The translations under genes were made by a program, and so were the position numbers. A model generated the notes under the pieces. That model saw only the letters and a program-made list of their open reading frames with translations. It did no database searches and was not told the DNA's origin. Shown here one piece after another: positions 57,435 to 64,000 of a stretch of DNA of 64,000 nucleotides (positions within the stretch are counted from its first letter, which is position 1; every line of letters starts with the position of its first letter). The DNA comes from G965227875 sp965227875 (GTDB taxonomy: Bacteria; Pseudomonadota; Alphaproteobacteria; Rhizobiales; JAJFHC01): NCBI GenBank assembly GCA_965227875.1, contig OZ245783.1, positions 930,001 to 994,000 on the forward strand, read 5' to 3'.

Positions 57435-59147
57435 TTGAGCAACATTCTCGCCCTCGCCCTTCGCGCCGACGCCACACCGGACCGTCCGCACGAGCCGGCC
57501 CCGCGCCAGCGGCCCGAGCGCGGATTCGACTCCCATCTCGAGGGGTACGGCCGCGACCGTGCCGACGACCGTCGGGCGGACGGGCGCAGGCCGGATGGAG
57601 ACAGGGCCGAACCCCGGCGCGACCGCCCGTCGCCCCCCGATCACGCCCCGGCCCATGGCCGCCGCCGCGAGACCCGCGACGAGGCCCCGCCGGCCGCGAC
57701 GCGCGAAGGGTCCGCGGACGAAGCGGCCACGGTCGCCGGCGGCGACACCGAAGCCACGCAGGACACCGGCGTCGAGAATAGCCAAACCGCATCGGACGCG
57801 GCCCAGGCCAATGAATCGGATGGAACCGCACCCGATGATGCGGACCTGGCCACGTCGGCCGGCGACGAAGGCAACCCGGCCCCCGCCGCAACGGTCGCAT
57901 CCGTCGCCACCGCCGATGCATTGGGCGAGCCCGGCCTGACCGGGGACGCCGCCGCGCCCGCACCGGTCGTGACCTCGCAAACGCAGGACACGGGCGCCGC
58001 GGATACCGCCGGCGACACGGCCACCGGAGTCACGGATCAGACGGAAGCCTCATCGCGGCAAGCCACCACGGCGGAGACAATCGCCGGCACGGAAAGCACC
58101 CACGCACTCACGGAAACCGGAAACGCCGGCGACGCCTCCGACACTGCGGGAGACGCGGAGGCCACCGCCGACACCACCGGAGATGCGGCTGAGACGGCCG
58201 AAGGCGACAGCGTCGCGGAGGTCACGCCCGATCCCGCGCTCGCCGCGGCGGGGCCGGCCACGGCTGTGGCGTCCTCCCTGCCCGGCTCGGCCGTCCAGAC
58301 CGGTTCCGAACGTCCCGGTGCCCGCGGTCTTCTGTCCGCACGCGGTCCCGCGACCCCGTTCGGACCGCAGGCAGCCGACCCGTCCGCCCTGTCCGGCGCC
58401 AGACCGGGCCTTGAAACCGGCGAGGCTGCCACCCGCACCGCCAACGCGGACCAGCCCGCCAGGTCGGAGAATTTCGAACGCCTGCTTCCAGGCCAGCGCG
58501 CAGATGATGCGACAGCGAAGCCACGTCCGGCGGACGGCGCACAAAACCCCGCCACGACCACCACGGCCGCGCCTCCGCCTCCGGTCACCGCCGCGGGGGC
58601 GACCGGCGAGGGCCTGCTGCTGCAGCCGCTCGACGGAACCGAACAGGCCACCGCACGCGGCGCCGTCCAGGACAGCGCGCCCACCATACGTCTCGTCTCG
58701 GCCGCACGGGGCGCGGGGGCGACCGTCACCGCGACACCGGTCAACACGCTCGCCTTCCACATCGCCCGGCACGCCGGCGAGGGTGTCAACCGGTTCCAGA
58801 TCAGGATCGACCCGCCGGAAATGGGCCGCATCGACGTCTCCATGGAGGTCGACCGCGACGGTGGCGTCAAGGTCCACCTCACGGTGGAACGGTCGGAGGC
58901 GCTCGACTTCCTGCAGCGTGACGCCCGGGCGCTCGAACGGGCGCTCAACGACGCCGGCCTCGATGCGGACGACGGCGCCCTCTCCTTCTCTCTCTCCGAC
59001 GGTGACGGCGACGTGCCCGAGGATGCCGACGGCAGCAATTCGCGCGGACCGGGCGCGGGCGAAACCGCGGCCGACGCCGGCGAGACCGGCGAATCCGAAA
59101 CCATCGCCGGCCTCGCCGTTGCCGGCGGCCTCGACATCAAGGTCTAG
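57435..59147 (+). CDS. fliK: flagellar hook-length control protein FliK
   Basis: I chose TTG 57435, with GGAG 11 bases upstream and the sigma-54 promoter just before it, giving 570 residues. Residues 1 to about 430 are a low-complexity Asp/Ala/Thr/Gly-rich ruler region. The C-terminal Flg_hook domain is clear: FQIRIDPPEMGRIDVSMEVD near 455-475, VKVHLTVERSEALDFLQRD near 478-498, and ALERALNDAGL. The family measures hook length and switches the type III export apparatus. It precedes flgD by 15 bp, as in many alphaproteobacteria. An upstream in-frame ATG (57279) would add 52 non-FliK-like residues. Confidence 0.9.
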   Translation: MSNILALALRADATPDRPHEPAPRQRPERGFDSHLEGYGRDRADDRRADGRRPDGDRAEPRRDRPSPPDHAPAHGRRRETRDEAPPAATREGSADEAATVAGGDTEATQDTGVENSQTASDAAQANESDGTAPDDADLATSAGDEGNPAPAATVASVATADALGEPGLTGDAAAPAPVVTSQTQDTGAADTAGDTATGVTDQTEASSRQATTAETIAGTESTHALTETGNAGDASDTAGDAEATADTTGDAAETAEGDSVAEVTPDPALAAAGPATAVASSLPGSAVQTGSERPGARGLLSARGPATPFGPQAADPSALSGARPGLETGEAATRTANADQPARSENFERLLPGQRADDATAKPRPADGAQNPATTTTAAPPPPVTAAGATGEGLLLQPLDGTEQATARGAVQDSAPTIRLVSAARGAGATVTATPVNTLAFHIARHAGEGVNRFQIRIDPPEMGRIDVSMEVDRDGGVKVHLTVERSEALDFLQRDARALERALNDAGLDADDGALSFSLSDGDGDVPEDADGSNSRGPGAGETAADAGETGESETIAGLAVAGGLDIKV

Positions 59148-59162
59148 AAAGGACAGCGAACC

Positions 59163-59828
59163 ATGGATCTCGGCGCCCTCTCGGCCATCTCCTCGTCTTC
59201 GTCCTCCGCTGCGAGTTCGGGCAACACCATTGCAGGCAATTTCCAGACCTTCCTGACCCTGCTCACCACCCAGTTGCAGAACCAGAACCCGCTGGAGCCG
59301 CTCGACACCAACCAGTTCACCCAGCAGCTCGTCCAGTTCGCCGGCGTCGAGCAGACGATCCAGACCAACGAAAATCTCGAGAACCTGCTGTCCCTCACGA
59401 CCGCCAGCACGCTCACCAACGCCGTCGGCTTCATCGGCAAGACGATCACGGCCGAGGGCGTTTCCTCGCAGCTCGCCAACGGATCGGCCTCCTGGAGCTA
59501 CACCGTGGCCGAGGAAAGCCCGGAAGCGAGTGTGACCATCCGCGACGAGAACGGAACCATCGTCTACACCGAGGAAATGGAGCTCAAGGCCGGCACACAT
59601 GCGCTCTACTGGGACGGCCGCAGGAACGACGGCACCCTCGCCGCCAACGGCACATACCGCATTGCCATCGAGGCCAAGGATGCCGACGGATCGGCACTCG
59701 ACGTCGACACCAGCGTCTCCGGCGTCGTGGACGGGGTTGATATGACCGACAGCGAACCCTATCTCACGGTCAACGGAAACCGCATCAAGTTTGCCGCCGT
59801 GCAGACCGTCCAGGACACGCCGCTATGA
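59163..59828 (+). CDS. flgD: flagellar hook-capping protein FlgD
   Basis: The 221-residue protein starts at ATG 59163. The N-terminal FlgD signature is present (FLTLLTTQLQNQNPLEPLD, FTQQLVQFAGVEQ). A FLgD Ig-like region follows (VTIRDENGTIVYTEEMEL, YWDGRRNDG, GTYRIAIEAKD). It caps the growing hook and allows FlgE assembly; it is exported by the flagellar type III system. It is co-transcribed with fliK from the sigma-54 promoter. No terminator is obvious before sciP. Confidence 0.95.
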   Translation: MDLGALSAISSSSSSAASSGNTIAGNFQTFLTLLTTQLQNQNPLEPLDTNQFTQQLVQFAGVEQTIQTNENLENLLSLTTASTLTNAVGFIGKTITAEGVSSQLANGSASWSYTVAEESPEASVTIRDENGTIVYTEEMELKAGTHALYWDGRRNDGTLAANGTYRIAIEAKDADGSALDVDTSVSGVVDGVDMTDSEPYLTVNGNRIKFAAVQTVQDTPL

Positions 59829-59997
59829 CGCGATCCTGAAAGAAAAATGCGCTAAATGATTGAAAATGCCCCGGATTGTTCGGATCTGGGACATCTTTCG
59901 TGTGCTTTTCAGGTTTCCTTTACCCTGGGTTTTAGGTCTTTCTTAAACGGCATCGCGTAATCTCGGCGACTGAGTTGGTCAGTTGGATACGAGTATT

Positions 59998-60273
59998 ATG
60001 TCCGAACAGTACAGGCCCCGCGTCAATTATGTTATCGGGCCGGATGGCAGTCCCCTGACGATTGCCGACCTTCCGCCAGCCAATACCAAGCGGTGGGTCA
60101 TTCGCAGGAAAGCCGAAGTCGTCGCCGCTGTACGCGGCGGTCTGCTCAGCATCGAGGAGGCCTGCCAGCGCTACACGCTCACAGTCGAGGAGTTCCTCAG
60201 CTGGCAGCGTTCGATCGACCGCCACGGCCTCGCCGGCCTGCGCGCCACGCGAATCCAGCACTACCGCCACTGA
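59998..60273 (+). CDS. sciP: SciP-like (DUF1153) inhibitor of CtrA
   Basis: The 91-residue protein is a near-textbook DUF1153/SciP protein: YVIGPDGSPLTIADLPP, TKRWVIRRKAEVVAAVRGG, LLSIEEACQRYTLTVEEFLSW and a basic C-terminus. SciP of Caulobacter is a helix-turn-helix protein that binds CtrA or its promoters and blocks CtrA-driven transcription in swarmer cells, including flagellar genes. ATG 59998 is preferred over a TTG at 59983. It sits between flgD and fliF, and CtrA-like sites occur before fliF. A strong terminator follows 65 bp downstream. Confidence 0.93.
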   Translation: MSEQYRPRVNYVIGPDGSPLTIADLPPANTKRWVIRRKAEVVAAVRGGLLSIEEACQRYTLTVEEFLSWQRSIDRHGLAGLRATRIQHYRH

Positions 60274-60337
60274 CGAGACATCCTGACGGAAGTCGTTCCA
60301 TAAGATCCCGACACGATCTCATCGATCGCTTCCGACG

Positions 60338-60366
60338 AGGCCGGCCACCTGAGCCGGCCTTTTTTG
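60338..60366 (+). terminator. rho-independent terminator after sciP
   Basis: AGGCCGGC (60338-60345) pairs with GCCGGCCT (60353-60360) across a 7-base loop and is followed by TTTTTTG. It ends the fliK-flgD-sciP unit. Confidence 0.9.
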
Positions 60367-60465
60367 TTGTGCGGCCACGCCGTCAACCGCCCCTCCGCAC
60401 CCCGACCACCCGCTTCACCTCACCCACCCGACACCTCTTCACGCTTCTCCGCTCCCGGGACAGTT

Positions 60466-60927
60466 GCCGAATTTCCGGCAAACGGCGGCATCCAGGCTCG
60501 ACGGACGGTCTGGGTCCTGACTTTCGTCAGGAATACGGCGGCGGTGGCGTCGCCGCCCCCGAACCCAACGCGCTCCTCGAATTGCCGGCGAAAGCCGGCA
60601 TCTAGGCCGGCGGACTGGATCCTGACTTTCGCCAGGAATGCGGCGGCGGTGGCGGCGCCGTCGCCCCCGAACCCAACACGCTTCCCGAATTGCCGGCGAA
60701 AGCCGGCATCCACACCGGCCAGCGGTCTGGGTCCTGACGTTCGTCAGGAATGCGGCGATGGCGCCGTCGCCTCCCGACCCCAAGCGTTGCCCGAATTGCC
60801 GGCGAAGGCCGGCATCCATACCAGCCGGCTGTCTGGATCCTGACTTTCGTCAGGAATGCGGGGGTGGTGGCGGCGGCCGCGACCCGGAGCGCCCCCCGAA
60901 TTGCCGGCGGAAGCCGGCATCCAGCCG
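60466..60927. repeat. tandem array of extragenic palindrome units, about 106-bp period
   Basis: Four perfect TGCCGGC-N4-GCCGGCA hairpins begin at 60583, 60691, 60797 and 60902, a spacing of 105-108 bp. A degenerate copy lies near 60471. Between them are CCTGAC-N4-GTCAGG-type hairpins (first at 60516-60531) and a GC-rich variable spacer. Each unit is thus a pair of small hairpins, arranged in tandem in non-coding DNA between sciP and fliF. It resembles REP/BIME-type elements. Confidence 0.85.
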
Positions 60928-61040
60928 GGTGCTCCGGGCGAACGGTTAACGCGGCCCGGCAGGAATTGCCCGGCGGCGGGGCGGCCCGGGCGGGAAAACT
61001 GCACTGTGCGGTGACTTTCCGGACACCAACGTCGCCCCCG

Positions 61041-61130
61041 TTAAGAACTTGTTTAGGCAAACATAGGAAATTTTTTCCTACCGGCCCGCCACGGCGACGA
61101 TTCGTCCGCCAGGGATTAGCGGCCGGTTAA
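61041..61130 (+). promoter_or_regulatory. two CtrA-like half-matching sites before fliF
   Basis: TTAA-GAACTTG-TTTA (61041-61055) and TTAG-CGGCCGG-TTAA (61116-61130) each match the CtrA TTAA-N7-TTAA pattern with one mismatch. They lie 144 and 69 bases before the fliF start. A TAGGAAA-TTT-TTTCCTA inverted repeat is between them (61064-61080). CtrA control of fliF would fit the neighbouring sciP gene. Confidence 0.5.
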
Positions 61131-61198
61131 AGGCAGGGGCGAAATCTTCCGGTCGAAGTCCGACAGACGCACTAGCGGGAAGTTGAAGGGTTGAAGTC

Positions 61199-62872
61199 TT
61201 GAATGGCGCGATAGAGTTCATCAAAACGATCGGAAGCGCACGCCTCGCCGCCATGGCCGCGGTGACGGTCGCGCTCATCGCGTTTTTCATCTTCATCATC
61301 ATGCGCATGTCCCAGCCGCAGATGACGACGCTCTTCACGGACATGCCGCTGGAGGACTCCAGCGAGGTCGTCGGCAAGCTCGAAAGCCTCAACGTACCCT
61401 TCGAACTGCGCAATGACGGCGCGACCATCCTGGTCCCCAAGGAACAGGTGCTGCGCCTGCGCATGTCGCTGGCCGAGGAAGGCCTGCCGGCCGGCGGCTC
61501 CGTCGGCTACGAGATTTTCGACAAGGGCGACGCGCTCGGCGCCACAAGCTTCGTCCAGAACATCAACCATCTTCGCGCGCTCGAGGGCGAGCTCGCCCGC
61601 ACGATCCGTGCGCTCGACCGGGTCAAGATGGCCCGCGTCCACCTCGTGATCCCCAAGCGCCAGCTCTTCGCCCAGGACCGATCCGAACCCACGGCGTCGA
61701 TCGTGCTGCGGATCCGCGGTGACCTCGGACGCGGCCAGATCCGCGCCATCCAGCACCTCGTCGCCTCTGCGGTCAAGGACCTCAAGCCGGCGAACGTGTC
61801 CATCGTCGACGAGCACGGGACCCTGCTGGCGAGCGGTCTCGGCGCTGGCGACCAGTCGGCGGCGATCGGCGCGCTGGAGGAACGCAACCAGACCTTCGAA
61901 CGCCGGATGCAGAGCCAGATCGAACAGATCGTCACCAGCGTCGTCGGGCCCAAGAACGCCCGGGTCCAGGTCAATGCCGAGATCGACTACAACCGGGTGA
62001 CCCAGACCGAGGAAACCTTCGATCCCGACGGCCAGGTCGTGCGCTCGACCCAGACCCGCGAGGAAACCGCCAACGCACGTGACGGCGGCGCGGGCGGCGG
62101 CGTCACCGTTGGCAACGAACTCCCCGGCGCCGGCGCCAACAATGGCGGTGGCCGCGCCACCTCCGAGGCGTCCAACAAGACCGAGGAGATCGTCAACTAC
62201 GAGATCTCCAAGACCACCAAGCAGGAGGTCATGGAAGCCGGCCGGGTGAAGCGCCTGTCCGTCGCGGTTCTCGTCGACGGCACCTACGAGAAGGACGCGG
62301 CAGGCACCGTCGCCTACGTGCCGCGGCCCAAGGAACAGCTCGACCAGATCGCCACGCTCGTCCGCTCCGCCATCGGCTTCGACCAGGCCCGCGGCGACGT
62401 CGTCGAGGTCGTCAATCTGCAGTTCGCCCCGCTCGCCGCTCCCGAGGACCTCGCCGATGCGGAGGCGTCGCTCTTCGACTTCACCCAGGAAGACTATTTC
62501 TACATGGCCGAATTGGCCGTGCTGCTGATCATCTCCATCCTCGTCCTGCTCCTGGTCGTGCGTCCGCTCGTGCGCCGCATCGTCACGCCGGAGGACAACA
62601 ACGCCCTCGACGTGGCCCAGATCGCGACCAGCGTGACAGAGGGCAACGAATCCGGCGAACCGATGACAGAGGAAGAGCGCGCGGCCAAGGACAGGGCCGA
62701 TGCGGCCGCCCTCCCCAAACCGGAGAGTGAAGCCTCCACCCTTATCGAATACGCACAGATGGTCGGTGAAGCCCAGGGCCACACCATCCGCAAGGTCGCG
62801 GACCTGGTGAGACAGAATCCTGACGAGGCGGTCTCGATCATCCGTCAGTGGATCAATGACGAGGCGGCATGA
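61199..62872 (+). CDS. fliF: flagellar MS-ring protein FliF
   Basis: The 557-residue protein starts at TTG 61199 behind GAAGGG; no in-frame ATG is near. A transmembrane helix lies at about 16-36 (LAAMAAVTVALIAFFIFIIM). Ring-building motifs follow: MPLEDSSEVVGKLESLNVPF, GATSFVQNINHLRALEGELART and ARVHLVIPKRQLF. A Gly-rich region spans 300-330. The second helix is at about 437-460 (LAVLLIISILVLLLVV), and the acidic C-terminal tail binds FliG. It forms the MS ring in the inner membrane, the base of the flagellum. Its stop overlaps the fliG ATG by 4 bases. Transcription probably starts downstream of the CtrA-like sites. Confidence 0.95.
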   Translation: MNGAIEFIKTIGSARLAAMAAVTVALIAFFIFIIMRMSQPQMTTLFTDMPLEDSSEVVGKLESLNVPFELRNDGATILVPKEQVLRLRMSLAEEGLPAGGSVGYEIFDKGDALGATSFVQNINHLRALEGELARTIRALDRVKMARVHLVIPKRQLFAQDRSEPTASIVLRIRGDLGRGQIRAIQHLVASAVKDLKPANVSIVDEHGTLLASGLGAGDQSAAIGALEERNQTFERRMQSQIEQIVTSVVGPKNARVQVNAEIDYNRVTQTEETFDPDGQVVRSTQTREETANARDGGAGGGVTVGNELPGAGANNGGGRATSEASNKTEEIVNYEISKTTKQEVMEAGRVKRLSVAVLVDGTYEKDAAGTVAYVPRPKEQLDQIATLVRSAIGFDQARGDVVEVVNLQFAPLAAPEDLADAEASLFDFTQEDYFYMAELAVLLIISILVLLLVVRPLVRRIVTPEDNNALDVAQIATSVTEGNESGEPMTEEERAAKDRADAAALPKPESEASTLIEYAQMVGEAQGHTIRKVADLVRQNPDEAVSIIRQWINDEAA

Positions 62873-63927
62873 ACGCGATCGAAAAAGCCTTGTCTGAATC
62901 CCTTTCCGTGAACGAGAAGGTCACGGACATCTCGCAGGTTTCCGGCGCGCAGCGCGCTGCGATCCTGCTGATGACGCTCGGGTCAGACAACGGGGCGCTC
63001 ATCTGGGAGGTTCTCGACGAGGAAGAGGTCAAGCAGATCTCGGTCGCCATGGCGCGCCTGGGCGAGGTCGACCCCGGCGTCGTGGAGAAGCTTCTCGTCG
63101 ATTTCGCCACCCAGCTGTCGGCCAGCGGCGCGCTGCTCGGCAACCTGAGTTCCACGGAACGCCTGCTCGCCCAGTTCCTGCCGCCGGACAAGGTCAACGC
63201 GGTGATGGAGGAGATTCGCGGGCCGGCCGGGCGCAACATGTGGGAGAAGCTCTCCAACGTGCAGGAGTCGATCCTCGCCACCTACCTCAAGAACGAATAC
63301 CCCCAGACGGTCGCCGTGGTCCTGTCCAAGATCAAGCCGGACCACGCGGCGGCCGTTCTCGGCATTTTCCCCGAGGATTTCGCGCTCGAGGTCGTGGACC
63401 GCATGCTCTCCATGGAGTCGATCCAGAAGGAGGTGCTCGACAAGGTCGAACAGACCCTGCGCACCGAGTTCATGTCGAACCTCGCCAAGACGCGTCGTCG
63501 CGACTCCCACGAGATGATGGCCGAGATATTCAACAATTTCGACCGCCACACCGAGGGCCGTTTCATGACGGCGCTCGAAGAGGGCAACCGGGACGCGGCC
63601 GAACGCATCAAGGCGCTGATGTTCACGTTCGAGGATCTCAGCAAGCTCGACGCGCCGGCGATCCAGACCCTCCTGCGGCACGTGGAGAAAGACAAGCTCG
63701 CCCTGTCGATGAAGGGCGCGACCGATGCCTTGCGGGACCTGTTCTTTTCCAACATGTCCGAGCGCGCCGGCAAGCTGCTGCGCCAGGACATGGAGGTTCT
63801 CGGTCCCGTCCGCCTCAAGGACGTGGACGAGGCCCAGATGGCGATGGTGAACACCGCCAAGGATCTCGCCGCGCGCGGCGAGATCGTGATCAACAAGTCC
63901 CGTGGCGAAGACGAACTGATTTACTGA
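62869..63927 (+). CDS. fliG: flagellar motor switch protein FliG
   Basis: The 352-residue protein has the FliG N-terminal domain (GAQRAAILLMTLG), the middle domain containing EHPQ-like NEYPQTVAVVLSKI near 144-157, and the C-terminal domain with the torque-helix charges (SMKGATDALRDLFFSNMSERAGKLL, here noted in parts, near 284-307). It binds FliF and the stator MotA and controls rotation with FliM and FliN. It starts inside the fliF stop and is followed 12 bp later by fliH. Confidence 0.96.
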   Translation: MNAIEKALSESLSVNEKVTDISQVSGAQRAAILLMTLGSDNGALIWEVLDEEEVKQISVAMARLGEVDPGVVEKLLVDFATQLSASGALLGNLSSTERLLAQFLPPDKVNAVMEEIRGPAGRNMWEKLSNVQESILATYLKNEYPQTVAVVLSKIKPDHAAAVLGIFPEDFALEVVDRMLSMESIQKEVLDKVEQTLRTEFMSNLAKTRRRDSHEMMAEIFNNFDRHTEGRFMTALEEGNRDAAERIKALMFTFEDLSKLDAPAIQTLLRHVEKDKLALSMKGATDALRDLFFSNMSERAGKLLRQDMEVLGPVRLKDVDEAQMAMVNTAKDLAARGEIVINKSRGEDELIY

Positions 63928-63939
63928 CGGCGATAGAGC

Positions 63940-64000
63940 ATGGAGACCCGGCAGATGGCCGAACCGGCCAAATTCAATTTCGAACTCGATTTCCAGCCCG
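63940..64000 (+). CDS. fliH: flagellar assembly protein FliH, 5' end only
   Basis: The frame opens at ATG 63940, 12 bp after fliG, and runs off the window (METRQMAEPAKFNFELDF). The short Phe-rich KFNFELDF segment is like the start of alphaproteobacterial FliH proteins, which regulate the FliI export ATPase. Only 20 codons are present, so the call rests mainly on position after fliG. Confidence 0.6.
   Translation, partial: METRQMAEPAKFNFELDFQP

Noticed and set aside
60466..60927. CRISPR array
   Set aside because: Units are about 106 bp with similar, GC-rich spacers; there are no short identical repeats with unique spacers and no cas genes.

Overview
The window is about 66% G+C chromosomal DNA from an alphaproteobacterium. 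The main evidence is a SciP/DUF1153 homologue inside a flagellar cluster, CtrA-type TTAA-N7-TTAA motifs, DctPQM-type TRAP transport, a split indolepyruvate:ferredoxin oxidoreductase-like pair and an elongator tRNA-Met of alphaproteobacterial type. A free-living, motile, respiratory heterotroph of the Rhodospirillales/Kiloniellales kind fits, but the genus cannot be read from the sequence.

Layout. 1-4.06 kb: the 5' part of an autotransporter-like outer-membrane protein gene (minus), divergent from a membrane histidine kinase and NarL-type regulator pair. 4.06-9.0 kb: an AT-rich defence island with a Gabija-type gajA-gajB operon and a convergent caspase-family peptidase gene. 9.0-16.6 kb: a membrane protein, an IorA/IorB-like pair, a Bcr/CflA-type exporter, a HisC-like aminotransferase and a GFA-like protein. 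16.6-23.4 kb: a catabolic block with an IclR regulator divergent from a GMC oxidoreductase, DctP-DctQ-DctM and a zinc alcohol dehydrogenase. 23.4-25.4 kb: a low-G+C patch with a lone DUF5343-like gene. 25.4-36.6 kb: a secreted SGNH hydrolase, a TupBCA-type tungstate/molybdate importer, and a convergent six-gene operon for a xanthine-dehydrogenase-family molybdenum hydroxylase. That operon also carries a MoaD/ThiS-like protein, a flavoprotein and a HTH-PBP regulator.

36.9-43.4 kb: MarC protein, a single-domain response regulator, a CHASE histidine kinase, an endonuclease V-like gene coupled to an unknown gene, a DapA-family aldolase/lyase and a small gene behind a perfect CtrA box. 43.4-50.2 kb: an RND efflux operon with a CatB/Vat-type acetyltransferase, the divergent MarR gene with a palindromic operator between them, and an App1-type phosphatase. 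50.4-55.85 kb: an accessory segment ending at tRNA-Met, with a secreted caspase-like protein, a degenerate IS3-family element, two AT-rich orphan genes and a broken tyrosine recombinase. 55.9-64 kb: mnmA and then flagellar genes (fliK, flgD, sciP, fliF, fliG, start of fliH), with a sigma-54 promoter before fliK, a repetitive-palindrome array after sciP and CtrA-like sites before fliF.

Functional links. Many neighbouring genes overlap by 1-4 bases (gajA/gajB, iorA/iorB, dctQ/dctM, the molybdenum operon, endoV/partner, RND/acetyltransferase, fliF/fliG), which supports the operon assignments. The strongest candidates for new biology are the Gabija/caspase pairing, the molybdenum operon with its own sulfur-carrier-like protein next to a Tup-type importer, the endonuclease V-like two-gene unit, and the tRNA-Met accessory island with its secreted caspase-like protein. 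All calls come from reading the sequence and from general family knowledge; no database search was run.
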